NCBI RefSeq assembly: GCF_009757775.1
Contig: NZ_RHLK01000014.1
Span: 1 to 64,000, forward strand
Source of the DNA: Paenibacillus lutrae
GTDB lineage: Bacteria; Bacillota; Bacilli; Paenibacillales; NBRC-103111
Length of the DNA: 64,000 nt
Reading direction: 5' to 3'
Notes under the pieces: model-generated
What the model was told of the DNA's origin: nothing
Database searches by the model: none
What the model saw: only the letters and a program-made list of their open reading frames with translations
Made by a program: the position numbers and the translations under genes
Shown: positions 1-7,596 of the stretch, one piece after another
How the letters are laid out: the number at the start of each line of letters is the position of its first letter
Numbering within the stretch: position 1 is the first letter of the stretch

Positions 1-75
1 GCCACCTGGCTTTGGAGAACCGGTGGCTCAAAACAGAAACTTACTGCATTTTTGAGTTTTTTATTTCTCCAAACA

Positions 76-117
76 AGACAAACTCCTGAGTTCCATTCGG
101 AACAAAGGAGTTTGTCT
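76..117. repeat. Imperfect inverted repeat
   Basis: Two 19-base arms (AGACAAACTCCTGAGTTCC and its near complement) flank a 4-base loop, with three mismatches near the top of the stem. No T-run follows on either strand, so it is not a clear terminator. It sits just before the stronger hairpin at 126-152 in the gene-free first 236 bases. Confidence 0.5.
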
Positions 118-125
118 GCAATCTG

Positions 126-157
126 AGGCAGGGCCCCTGGGGCCCCTGCCTTTGTTT
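126..157 (+). terminator. Intrinsic terminator of a gene left of the window
   Basis: A GC-rich stem (AGGCAGGG-CCCC paired with GGGGCCCCTGCCT, one bulge) is followed by TTTGTTT. The T-run is on the + strand, so it probably ends a + gene lying before the window. It could also slow read-through from the amylase gene. Bases 1-236 hold no other gene I can support. Confidence 0.6.
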
Positions 158-236
158 AATTCTTAGTGAAATAGTAATCGCCGAAGGACTGCAGGTGCAG
201 AACTTATTAGCGGCAGCCTCTTTCCCGGCTGCTTCT

Positions 237-1754
237 TTACTGCTCCGTATTGTCGCATGTCCCGCTCGCTTGTTCATCCTGATGATGCCCATTCGAGTCC
301 TCGCCTGCATATGCCCATACGGAGACGCTTCCTCCGTTTACAGGGAACACGGCAAAACCGTCTTCACCGATGGTGATTTGCTCCTGCCGGTTGCCGGTCA
401 GATCCGTCCACTGCTCACCGGCACGATTCTCTCCGACACACATCCTTTTCTCGCCATTGTCGCCGTTTGAAATCACAACCGCAATTCCGGAATGCTCAAT
501 CTCTTCCACGCCGCGTCTTACCCAGCCAACGGTGTTCGGATGATCGAAGTAATCCTCCTGCGTGCCATATGCTTTATGGTAGCGCGCCTCCAGCAGAGGA
601 TCAATGTCGGCCTTCTTCCCTTCGGCCGGAGCAGGCCCTCCAATTCCGAAGTAGTCTCCATAAAAGACACATGGATAGCCTTCTTCACGCAGCAGAATCA
701 GGGCATAGGCACTTTGCTTAAACCAGTCTTCAATCCAGGATTCCAGTGCTTCGTGAGGCTGAGAATCATGATTGTCTACGAAAGTGACCGCATTCGAGGG
801 GTGAGAACTGACCAGTGTATCCTGAAAAATCGTAGAGAGATCAAACTCCCGCCCTTCCTTGGACGCCGCGTGCAGTTTATAGTGCAGCGATACATCGAAT
901 AAATCGATTCTATAGTCCAGCGTATCCAGAAAAGCTTGGCAGGCTGCGAGGTCCGACTTCCAGAACTCTCCGACAATATAGAAATCTTCGCCGCGTTCTT
1001 TGATCATTTCGGTTGCGAATTCTTTCACAAACTCGTGATTGATATGCTTGATGGCATCAAGCCTATACCCGTCGCAGCCCAGTGTGTTCCCGAGCCATTT
1101 GCCCCAGCGGATCATTTCCTCCCGCACACCAGGATGGCTGTAATCGATATTGGCGAACATCAGATAATCGTAATTGCCGAACTCGTCATCGACATTTTCG
1201 TTCCAATCTTTATGCTCGCCTACGATTTTGAACACCCCGGTTCGGTCTTCCTTGGCGTCATAGTCCGTGCCGTTGAAATGCCCGAAATCCCACTTGAATG
1301 CCGAATACTTCTCTCCGCGTCCCGGGAAGGTAAACTTCGTCCACCCTTCAATATCGAAAGGTTCCGAGATTTCTTCGGTCCGGTCATGCTGGTCTACCTC
1401 GATTACTTTGAAAAGCTCTTTCTCATCCGCACCCGCTTTATGATTCATCACGAGATCGGCATAAACGCACAACCCGTTCTCCTGGCAGGCAGCAATTGCA
1501 TCAAGGAGTTCCTGTTTTGTACCATATTTAGTCCGTACGGTTCCTTTTTGATCGAATTCGCCGAGATCGTACAAATCATACACGCCATAACCGGTATCCT
1601 GGTCGGACTGGCCCTTGGTAACAGGCGGGATCCAGACGGAATCAATTTTGAGCCGTTTCAATTCCGGAGCCATTTCTTTAAGACGGTTCCAATGAGAACC
1701 ATCGGCTTCTACGTGCCATTCGAAAAATTGCAGCATGGTGTGGTTTCGCTTCAT
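237..1754 (-). CDS. Cytoplasmic alpha-amylase (GH13)
   Basis: A 505-residue GH13 alpha-amylase, predicted to cut internal alpha-1,4 bonds of starch or maltodextrins. The N-terminus begins MKRNHTMLQFFEWH with no signal peptide, so the enzyme should be intracellular. Catalytic motifs are present: GYRLDAIKH (nucleophile D233), VGEFW (acid/base E263) and FVDNHD (D330). LVMNHK is conserved region I. Length and motifs match the intracellular and liquefying amylases of Bacillus relatives. The start ATG is preceded by a GGGGGAAT ribosome site six bases away. It is transcribed alone, divergently from the chitinase gene. The acidic, Gln/His-rich tail after about residue 485 looks non-conserved. Function is confident; the exact substrate is not. 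Confidence 0.92.
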   Translation of the reverse strand: MKRNHTMLQFFEWHVEADGSHWNRLKEMAPELKRLKIDSVWIPPVTKGQSDQDTGYGVYDLYDLGEFDQKGTVRTKYGTKQELLDAIAACQENGLCVYADLVMNHKAGADEKELFKVIEVDQHDRTEEISEPFDIEGWTKFTFPGRGEKYSAFKWDFGHFNGTDYDAKEDRTGVFKIVGEHKDWNENVDDEFGNYDYLMFANIDYSHPGVREEMIRWGKWLGNTLGCDGYRLDAIKHINHEFVKEFATEMIKERGEDFYIVGEFWKSDLAACQAFLDTLDYRIDLFDVSLHYKLHAASKEGREFDLSTIFQDTLVSSHPSNAVTFVDNHDSQPHEALESWIEDWFKQSAYALILLREEGYPCVFYGDYFGIGGPAPAEGKKADIDPLLEARYHKAYGTQEDYFDHPNTVGWVRRGVEEIEHSGIAVVISNGDNGEKRMCVGENRAGEQWTDLTGNRQEQITIGEDGFAVFPVNGGSVSVWAYAGEDSNGHHQDEQASGTCDNTEQ

Positions 1755-2298
1755 ACGTATTCCCCCTCAGATAGATCTATGGCGAGTTTCTCTCTACTAC
1801 AAGAGCACTCTTGCTGTCCGCGGCCTTATGACGGCGCCGGTTATCTAGAGGATGATTACCCTTTGCAGGGCATTACTTAAACCACTGCTTTTGGAAAGCG
1901 GTACTGAAAGCCGGAAGTCTTGCAGATAATTCTTATGAATTGCTGTTATCACTATACTCACGGGACCACGGCAGTTGCATAGGAATTATGGCTCATGTCC
2001 CATAGATGCTGAAACGTCTCCCTTAATTAAAAGCGCAAATGAGGCTTAATGTCGAATAAAATAAAGAAAGGGCACTATTCGTATGGAATAGGAGAGAATT
2101 GTCTCCTTGTTTTGTATAAAAACACCCCTGTTATCCCAATTACAATCGAATATAATGGAATTCAAGACAGTATTCTTCCTCTTTTTTTCCTCAAGTATCC
2201 AGGTTTATTTCGCGTTTTTCAATTATTTCCCACTGCCAAGTCAGATTGACTAGTTCTTTATTCTTACCTGCTTGATCCCGATGCACATAATTCCGCTT

Positions 2299-2325
2299 TA
2301 AATTCAAGCCTTAAGGCTGAATTTA
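2299..2325. promoter_or_regulatory. Near-perfect 27-base palindrome upstream of chitinase gene
   Basis: TAAATTCA(A)GCCTT is followed directly by AAGGCTGAATTTA, giving two 13-base arms with one extra base and no loop. There is no T-run after it, so an operator is more likely than a terminator. It lies about 95 bases before the chitinase start. The binding protein is unknown. Confidence 0.45.
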
Positions 2326-2354
2326 GAAACAATACCGCCCGAAGGAAAAATATT

Positions 2355-2406
2355 GGAGGTGAACGTTGTAAGCCTTTGTGACCGGTATTGTATAAATCTA
2401 AAGTAA
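2355..2406 (+). other. Possible leader peptide or start-stop element
   Basis: GGAGGTG at 2355-2361 is the best Shine-Dalgarno match in this leader, yet it lies 57 bases before the probable chitinase start. The nearest downstream TTG (2366) is followed at once by TAA. A GTG at 2359 would open a 15-codon frame whose TAA ends at 2406, directly abutting an ATG at 2407. Either could be a translated or ribosome-stalling leader. This is inference from spacing only. Confidence 0.25.
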
Positions 2407-2418
2407 ATGGGGTGCAAA

Positions 2419-5400
2419 ATGGAAGCGCTTAAGAAAAGTATTTTATGGAAATGGCTCGTTTTCATTCTGTGTACAGGTATGATTTTCTCCTCGTACATTT
2501 CTGCTTTTCCCGGAATAGCTAAGGCGAACTCGGCTGATATTGAAGGTCATTGGGCTCAGGCTCAGCTGACTGAATGGCATCATAAAGGGCTCTTGGAGGG
2601 ATATCCGGACGGTTCATTGAAGCCGGACAAGGCTATCACTCGTGTGGAACTGATGGCGCTTATCAACCGGTTTTTCAATTTAACCGAAACGAAAGACATT
2701 CAATTCTCTGATGTAACAATCGAGCAGTGGCAGTATAAGGAGGTCAGCAAAGCCGTAGCGGCAGGCTACGTTGATGGATACAGCGACGGAACAATTAAGC
2801 CGGATCAGCTGATCAGCAGGCAGGAAGCGGCGGTCATGCTATCCCGGGTACTTCCGCTTGATACACAGTTAGAAGACAAACTGGAGGGAATTAAGGACAG
2901 CTCAGAGATTGCAGAATGGAGTGAAAAAGCGGTAAACGCAATGGTAGCAAAGGGCGTTATTGATGGTTATGAAGACGGTACATTCCGTCCGAACGGCAAA
3001 TTAACCCGCGCGGAAGCGGTGGTTCTGCTCAGCCGTACACCATCCTTGCAAGCGCTTACCAACTATGATAAGGCAGGTACTTACGGTCCGGCAACGGGTA
3101 CGGAAACCATCCAAGGCGGGGTTTCGATCACCGTACCGGGAGTTACTTTGCAGAACATGGTCATCAAAGGCGACCTGATCTTGGGCAAAGGAATCGGTGA
3201 AGGTGACGCTACGCTCAAGAACGTGAAAGTAGAAGGAACCACAACCGTTAACGGCGGCGGCGCCAACTCTATTTATATCGTAGATTCCACTTTGGGTACG
3301 GTCGTGGTGGATAAGGCAAGCGGTATAGTGCGGCTTGTTGTCAAGGGCAACTCGTCCATCAAGAATCTTATTGTTAATTCACCTGTAAAATTAGAAGAAG
3401 AGGCGCTGACAGGCGCAGGGTTCGTGGATGTTCTGCTATCCAAAGAGCTGCCTGCGGAAACATCCGTTACGTTGTCCGGAAATTTTGCCACACTGACAAT
3501 TGCGGGGCAAAAAATCAAGGTTGATCTCGTTAAGGGAACTATCGAAACGGTCAAAGTTACCGGCAGCGATTCCGCTATCTCTATTCATGCGGATGCAACG
3601 ATTGTATCCCTTATCCTGGATGCAATTGCTAAAGTTACAGGCAACGGAACCGTTCAATCTGTTACCGTAAATGAAGGCGGTAAAGGGTCTGCTTTTGACA
3701 AAGCGCCCGGTAAAAAAGACGGACCGCAGAAAGATTCCATCGTGGTGGGCACACCTGGCTACGGCGGCGGCGGTTCTGGCGGCGGAGGAAATACCACCGA
3801 GCCTGCGGCAGCCAAGAAACTGATCGCTTATGCAGCCGGATGGGAAACCTATTCTGCAGAGAATCCGATTGATGCGACGAAACTGACGCATCTGATCTAT
3901 TCGTTCACACACGTAAAAGACAGCAAGATCGTTCCAGCTCCTTATCAGAATGATGCGGCGAACTATGCTTATCTGCATACTCTGAAGAATCAAAACCCGA
4001 AACTGAAGCTCATGATTGCGATCGGCGGCTGGGGGGCGGATGGCTTCTCGGATGCAGTCTTGACAGAGGATTCCCGTAATACGTTCGCAGACAGCATTGT
4101 GAAGTATGTCGTGGACAACAAGCTGGATGGGGTGGACCTGGACTGGGAGTACCCTACTCTAAGTGAAGACGGTGTCATGAAGGCTAGACCCGAAGACAAG
4201 CCTAACTTCACGTTGTTCGTGAAACTTCTTCGCGAGAAACTGAATAAACAAGGACTTAGGGAAAATAAGTACTATGAAATTTCGATGGCCGCCGGAGCAA
4301 GCAAGAAGAAGATGGACGGAATCGAAGCGGACAAATTAGCGGCGATTCTGGATAACATCAACATCATGACGTATGACTTCGAGGGTGGCTGGTCCACCAA
4401 AACCGGACACCACACGAACCTCTACGGCGGCTCCATCAGTGTCGATTCCGTCGTAAAGATGTATAGAAATGCAAACGTGCCTGCTAACAAAATTGTGATC
4501 GGAGCGGCTTTCTACAGCCACATCTGGTACGATGTAAAGTCAACCGATAAGAACGGATTGGGTCAGGCTGCTACAGGGAGCCAGAATACACCGACTTATA
4601 ACGTTATTGCACCCATATATAATAAGGCGAACGGCTTTACCCGTTATTGGGATGATGCGGCAAAAGCTCCGTATCTGTTCGACGGCAGTACATTCCTGTC
4701 TTATGACGATGCGGAGTCTGTAACGGCAAAAGCTCGGTATGTCCTCGAGAAGGATTTGGGCGGCGCGATGTTCTGGGAGTATGGACAGGACCGGACGGGC
4801 GTTCTGGTCGGTGCTTTAGCCGATGGACTCCAAGGAAAATCCTATGTGCCAGATAATGCTGTACCTGCGGCTCCGCAAGTGCGGAATGTAACCGAGGGTC
4901 AGACGTATACTTCCGGTGTTCTGCCGAACTGGACGGATGCCCCCCGAACGGTAAGCGCAGCTACCCTCAACGGTAAAGCTTACACGAAAGGTACCGGCAT
5001 TACAGAAGCAGGGACCTATGTCCTTGTTGTAACGGCAGGAAATGGAATATATGGTAAGACGGCTTCTACAACCGTCAACTTTACTGTAGATCCAGAGAAG
5101 AAAGTAATTGCATATGCAGCCGGATGGAATACCTATTCTGCGGATTCAAATCCGATCGATGCTGCGAAGCTGACTCATCTGATCTATTCATTCACGCACG
5201 TGAAGAACGACCGGATCGTCCCGGCCCCTTATCAGGATGATGCGGCAAATTATGCTTATCTGCATACTTTGAAGAACCAGAATCCGAACCTTAAACTGAT
5301 GATAGCGATCGGCGGCTGGGGAGCGGATGGTTTCTCAGATGCGGTCTTAACCGAAGATTCCCGCGATACGTTCGCAGATAGCATTGTTCAGTATATGGTG

Positions 5401-7419
5401 GACAATAGTCTGGATGGGGTGGACATCGATTGGGAATATCCTACCCTTAGTGTAGACGGTGCAATGAAATCAAGACCTGAAGACAAAAAAAATTATACTC
5501 TGTTCTTGCAGAAGCTACGTGAGAAGCTGAATGTCCAAGGACTGAAAGATAACAAGTATTACGAGATCTCTATGGCTGCAGGAGCCAGCAACGATAAACT
5601 TGCAGGGATTGAAGCTGAGAAAGTAGCAGGTATTTTAGATAATATTAACATCATGACGTATGACTTCGAGGGCGGTTGGTCCACTAAGACCGGACATCAC
5701 ACGAACCTTTATGGGGGAGGAGCATTCAGTGTCGATTCGGTTGTAAACAACTATAAAGCAGCTAAAGTGCCAGCTAACAAAATTGTGATCGGAGTGGCCT
5801 TTTACAGTCATATCTGGTACGACGTTAAATCGACAGATAAGAACGGACTAGGTCAATCGGCTACAGGCAGTCAGAATACGCCAACCTATAACTTAATCGC
5901 TGCTACGTATAATGAAGTGAACGGCTTTACCCGTTATTGGGATGATACCGCTAAAGCTCCGTACCTGTTCGATGGCAGCACCTTCTTATCCTATGATGAT
6001 GCGGAATCAGCAGCGGCCAAAGCTCAATACGTACTCGACAAAGAATTGGGCGGAGCCATGTTCTGGGAGTATGGACAAGACCGGACGGGCGTTCTGGTCG
6101 GTGCTTTAGCCGATGGTCTCCAAGGAAAACCTTATGTGCCTAGCAGCGCTGTTCCTGCAGCTCCACAGGTAATTAACGTCGTGGATGGCCAGACGTATAC
6201 TTCCGGCGTTTTGCCGAACTGGACAGACGCTCCCGGAATAGTTAGCGGAGCTACTCTTAACGGTAAGATTTATACGAAAGGCACAGGAATTACCGAGGCG
6301 GGGACGTATACCCTTGTTGTAACCGCCGCTAACGGGACATTGGGCAAGACGGCTTCTACAACCGTCAACTTCACAATTAAACCGCAGAAGAAAGTCATCG
6401 GTTACATCGCAGGTTGGGAAGATTGGTCTGTAACCAATTCTGTCTATGCCAACAAGCTGACGCATCTGGATTATTCCTTCACTCATGTTAAAGATGGGAA
6501 GATTATTCCGCTTGCTGGACAGAAAGATGATGAGAACTATGCGTACCTTCAAAGCTTGAAAGCACAGAATCCGAACTTGAAAATCCTGATCGCCATTGGC
6601 GGCTGGGGTGCAGATGGTTTCTCGGATGCCGTGTTAACCGATGAAGCACGCAATATTTTCACAGACAGTATTATCGATTACATCAAACAGTACAAGCTGG
6701 ATGGGGTGGATCTCGACTGGGAGTATCCTTCCATCAGTGCGGATGGTGTTATGAAGGCAAGACCCGAAGATACGAAGAACTTTACTCTGCTTCTGCAAAT
6801 GCTGAGAGAGAAGTTGAATAAACAAGGATTGGAAGACAACAAGTATTATGAGATTTCAATGGCAGGCGGAGCTGGTACCCAGCATATTGCTGCAGTTGAA
6901 ATCGACAAGATTGCTCCTTTGCTGGATAACATCAACATCATGACCTATGACTTCGAAGGTGGCTGGTCTGCTAAAACCGGACATCACACGAATCTGTACG
7001 GACCTGGTATGAGCGCAGATATGGTTGTGAAGAGATACCAGGCGGCAGGAATGCCGTCGAATAAAATTGTAATCGGAGCGGGCTTCTACAGTCACATCTG
7101 GTACAATGTCGAGTCGACAGATAACAATGGGCTTGGACAGAAAGCTAAAGGCAGTGGAAATGCTCCGACCTATAATGATATCCTGGCGAATTATAACAGC
7201 GCTAACGGGTTCGTCCGTTACTGGGATGATGCAGCCAAAGCTCCTTACCTGTTTGACGGCACAACATTCCTTTCCTATGACGATCCGCAATCCGTAGCCG
7301 CCAAAGCGCAGTATGTGGTGGATAATGATCTCGGCGGGGCTATGTTCTGGGAATACAGCATGGATAAAACAGGAGCTTTGCTGGATGCGATCGTGAATGT
7401 AATTCCAGTAAATCCTTAA
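2419..7419 (+). CDS. SLH-anchored protein with three GH18 chitinase domains
   Basis: A 1666-residue secreted, cell-wall-anchored glycoside hydrolase. Order: signal peptide (about 1-36, ending AKA), three SLH domains (about 38-205), a repetitive beta-rich region (about 215-445), a GGGGSGGGG linker, then GH18 domains from about 467, 893 and 1324, separated by Ig-like spacers of about 85 residues (PNWTDAP, TLNGK, GITEAGTY). Each GH18 keeps DGVD(L/I)DWEYP with catalytic Glu at 577, 1006 and 1435, so all three should be active on chitin or related beta-1,4 GlcNAc polymers. The first two are closest; the third is more diverged. An ATG at 2407 is in frame but lacks a ribosome site; ATG 2419 follows GGGG at 2409-2412. 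Three catalytic domains in one chain is unusual. Confidence 0.93.
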   Translation: MEALKKSILWKWLVFILCTGMIFSSYISAFPGIAKANSADIEGHWAQAQLTEWHHKGLLEGYPDGSLKPDKAITRVELMALINRFFNLTETKDIQFSDVTIEQWQYKEVSKAVAAGYVDGYSDGTIKPDQLISRQEAAVMLSRVLPLDTQLEDKLEGIKDSSEIAEWSEKAVNAMVAKGVIDGYEDGTFRPNGKLTRAEAVVLLSRTPSLQALTNYDKAGTYGPATGTETIQGGVSITVPGVTLQNMVIKGDLILGKGIGEGDATLKNVKVEGTTTVNGGGANSIYIVDSTLGTVVVDKASGIVRLVVKGNSSIKNLIVNSPVKLEEEALTGAGFVDVLLSKELPAETSVTLSGNFATLTIAGQKIKVDLVKGTIETVKVTGSDSAISIHADATIVSLILDAIAKVTGNGTVQSVTVNEGGKGSAFDKAPGKKDGPQKDSIVVGTPGYGGGGSGGGGNTTEPAAAKKLIAYAAGWETYSAENPIDATKLTHLIYSFTHVKDSKIVPAPYQNDAANYAYLHTLKNQNPKLKLMIAIGGWGADGFSDAVLTEDSRNTFADSIVKYVVDNKLDGVDLDWEYPTLSEDGVMKARPEDKPNFTLFVKLLREKLNKQGLRENKYYEISMAAGASKKKMDGIEADKLAAILDNINIMTYDFEGGWSTKTGHHTNLYGGSISVDSVVKMYRNANVPANKIVIGAAFYSHIWYDVKSTDKNGLGQAATGSQNTPTYNVIAPIYNKANGFTRYWDDAAKAPYLFDGSTFLSYDDAESVTAKARYVLEKDLGGAMFWEYGQDRTGVLVGALADGLQGKSYVPDNAVPAAPQVRNVTEGQTYTSGVLPNWTDAPRTVSAATLNGKAYTKGTGITEAGTYVLVVTAGNGIYGKTASTTVNFTVDPEKKVIAYAAGWNTYSADSNPIDAAKLTHLIYSFTHVKNDRIVPAPYQDDAANYAYLHTLKNQNPNLKLMIAIGGWGADGFSDAVLTEDSRDTFADSIVQYMVDNSLDGVDIDWEYPTLSVDGAMKSRPEDKKNYTLFLQKLREKLNVQGLKDNKYYEISMAAGASNDKLAGIEAEKVAGILDNINIMTYDFEGGWSTKTGHHTNLYGGGAFSVDSVVNNYKAAKVPANKIVIGVAFYSHIWYDVKSTDKNGLGQSATGSQNTPTYNLIAATYNEVNGFTRYWDDTAKAPYLFDGSTFLSYDDAESAAAKAQYVLDKELGGAMFWEYGQDRTGVLVGALADGLQGKPYVPSSAVPAAPQVINVVDGQTYTSGVLPNWTDAPGIVSGATLNGKIYTKGTGITEAGTYTLVVTAANGTLGKTASTTVNFTIKPQKKVIGYIAGWEDWSVTNSVYANKLTHLDYSFTHVKDGKIIPLAGQKDDENYAYLQSLKAQNPNLKILIAIGGWGADGFSDAVLTDEARNIFTDSIIDYIKQYKLDGVDLDWEYPSISADGVMKARPEDTKNFTLLLQMLREKLNKQGLEDNKYYEISMAGGAGTQHIAAVEIDKIAPLLDNINIMTYDFEGGWSAKTGHHTNLYGPGMSADMVVKRYQAAGMPSNKIVIGAGFYSHIWYNVESTDNNGLGQKAKGSGNAPTYNDILANYNSANGFVRYWDDAAKAPYLFDGTTFLSYDDPQSVAAKAQYVVDNDLGGAMFWEYSMDKTGALLDAIVNVIPVNP
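3811..7416 (+). repeat. Three diverged tandem copies of the GH18 module
   Basis: Coding repeats at about 3811-5090, 5101-6380 and 6388-7416. The first two include the Ig-like spacer; the third lacks it. Conserved stretches such as the one encoding GGWSTKTGHHTNLYGG occur in all copies. Third-position differences are widespread, so the duplication is not recent. Confidence 0.85.
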
Positions 7420-7468
7420 TTTCGAATGAACAGTCTCGCTAATCATCTTTTATCTTATTAAAACCTTT

Positions 7469-7502
7469 AAGCCCGGAATCAGCACTGATTCCGGGCTTTT
7501 CT
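7469..7502 (+). terminator. Terminator of the chitinase gene
   Basis: AAGCCCGGAATCA and TGATTCCGGGCTT form a 13-base perfect stem around GCAC, followed by TTCTTC. It lies about 50 bases after the chitinase stop. Confidence 0.85.
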
Positions 7503-7596
7503 TCGTCCAGAAGCCGTGCCAAGTACAAACATCTGCTTTTGGGGTATAGTTATTATAGGAAGTGGCATCACCGTATTTGCGTGAAGGGGGAACAGG

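Larger units (their letters stand above)
1755..2418. other. Divergent intergenic region, amylase/chitinase
   Basis: About 660 bases between two divergent genes. A 66-codon reading frame at 2049-2249 has no good ribosome site and no recognisable composition, so I do not call it. The region holds a near-perfect palindrome (2299-2325) and a strong but misplaced ribosome-binding sequence (2355-2361), both upstream of the chitinase gene. I could not identify a convincing promoter for either gene or a known riboswitch. Confidence 0.5.

Noticed and set aside
936-1880. 314-codon + frame opposite the amylase gene
   Set aside because: Shadow of the amylase coding sequence, which has intact GH13 motifs.
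1890-1920. Possible CcpA (cre) site upstream of the amylase gene
   Set aside because: GGAAAGCGGTACTG misses several fixed bases of the cre consensus.
2049-2249. 66-codon frame in the amylase-chitinase spacer
   Set aside because: No ribosome site, AT-driven composition, no recognisable pattern.
2407-2418. First ATG of the chitinase frame as the start
   Set aside because: No ribosome site before it; its own bases supply the GGGG that precedes ATG 2419.
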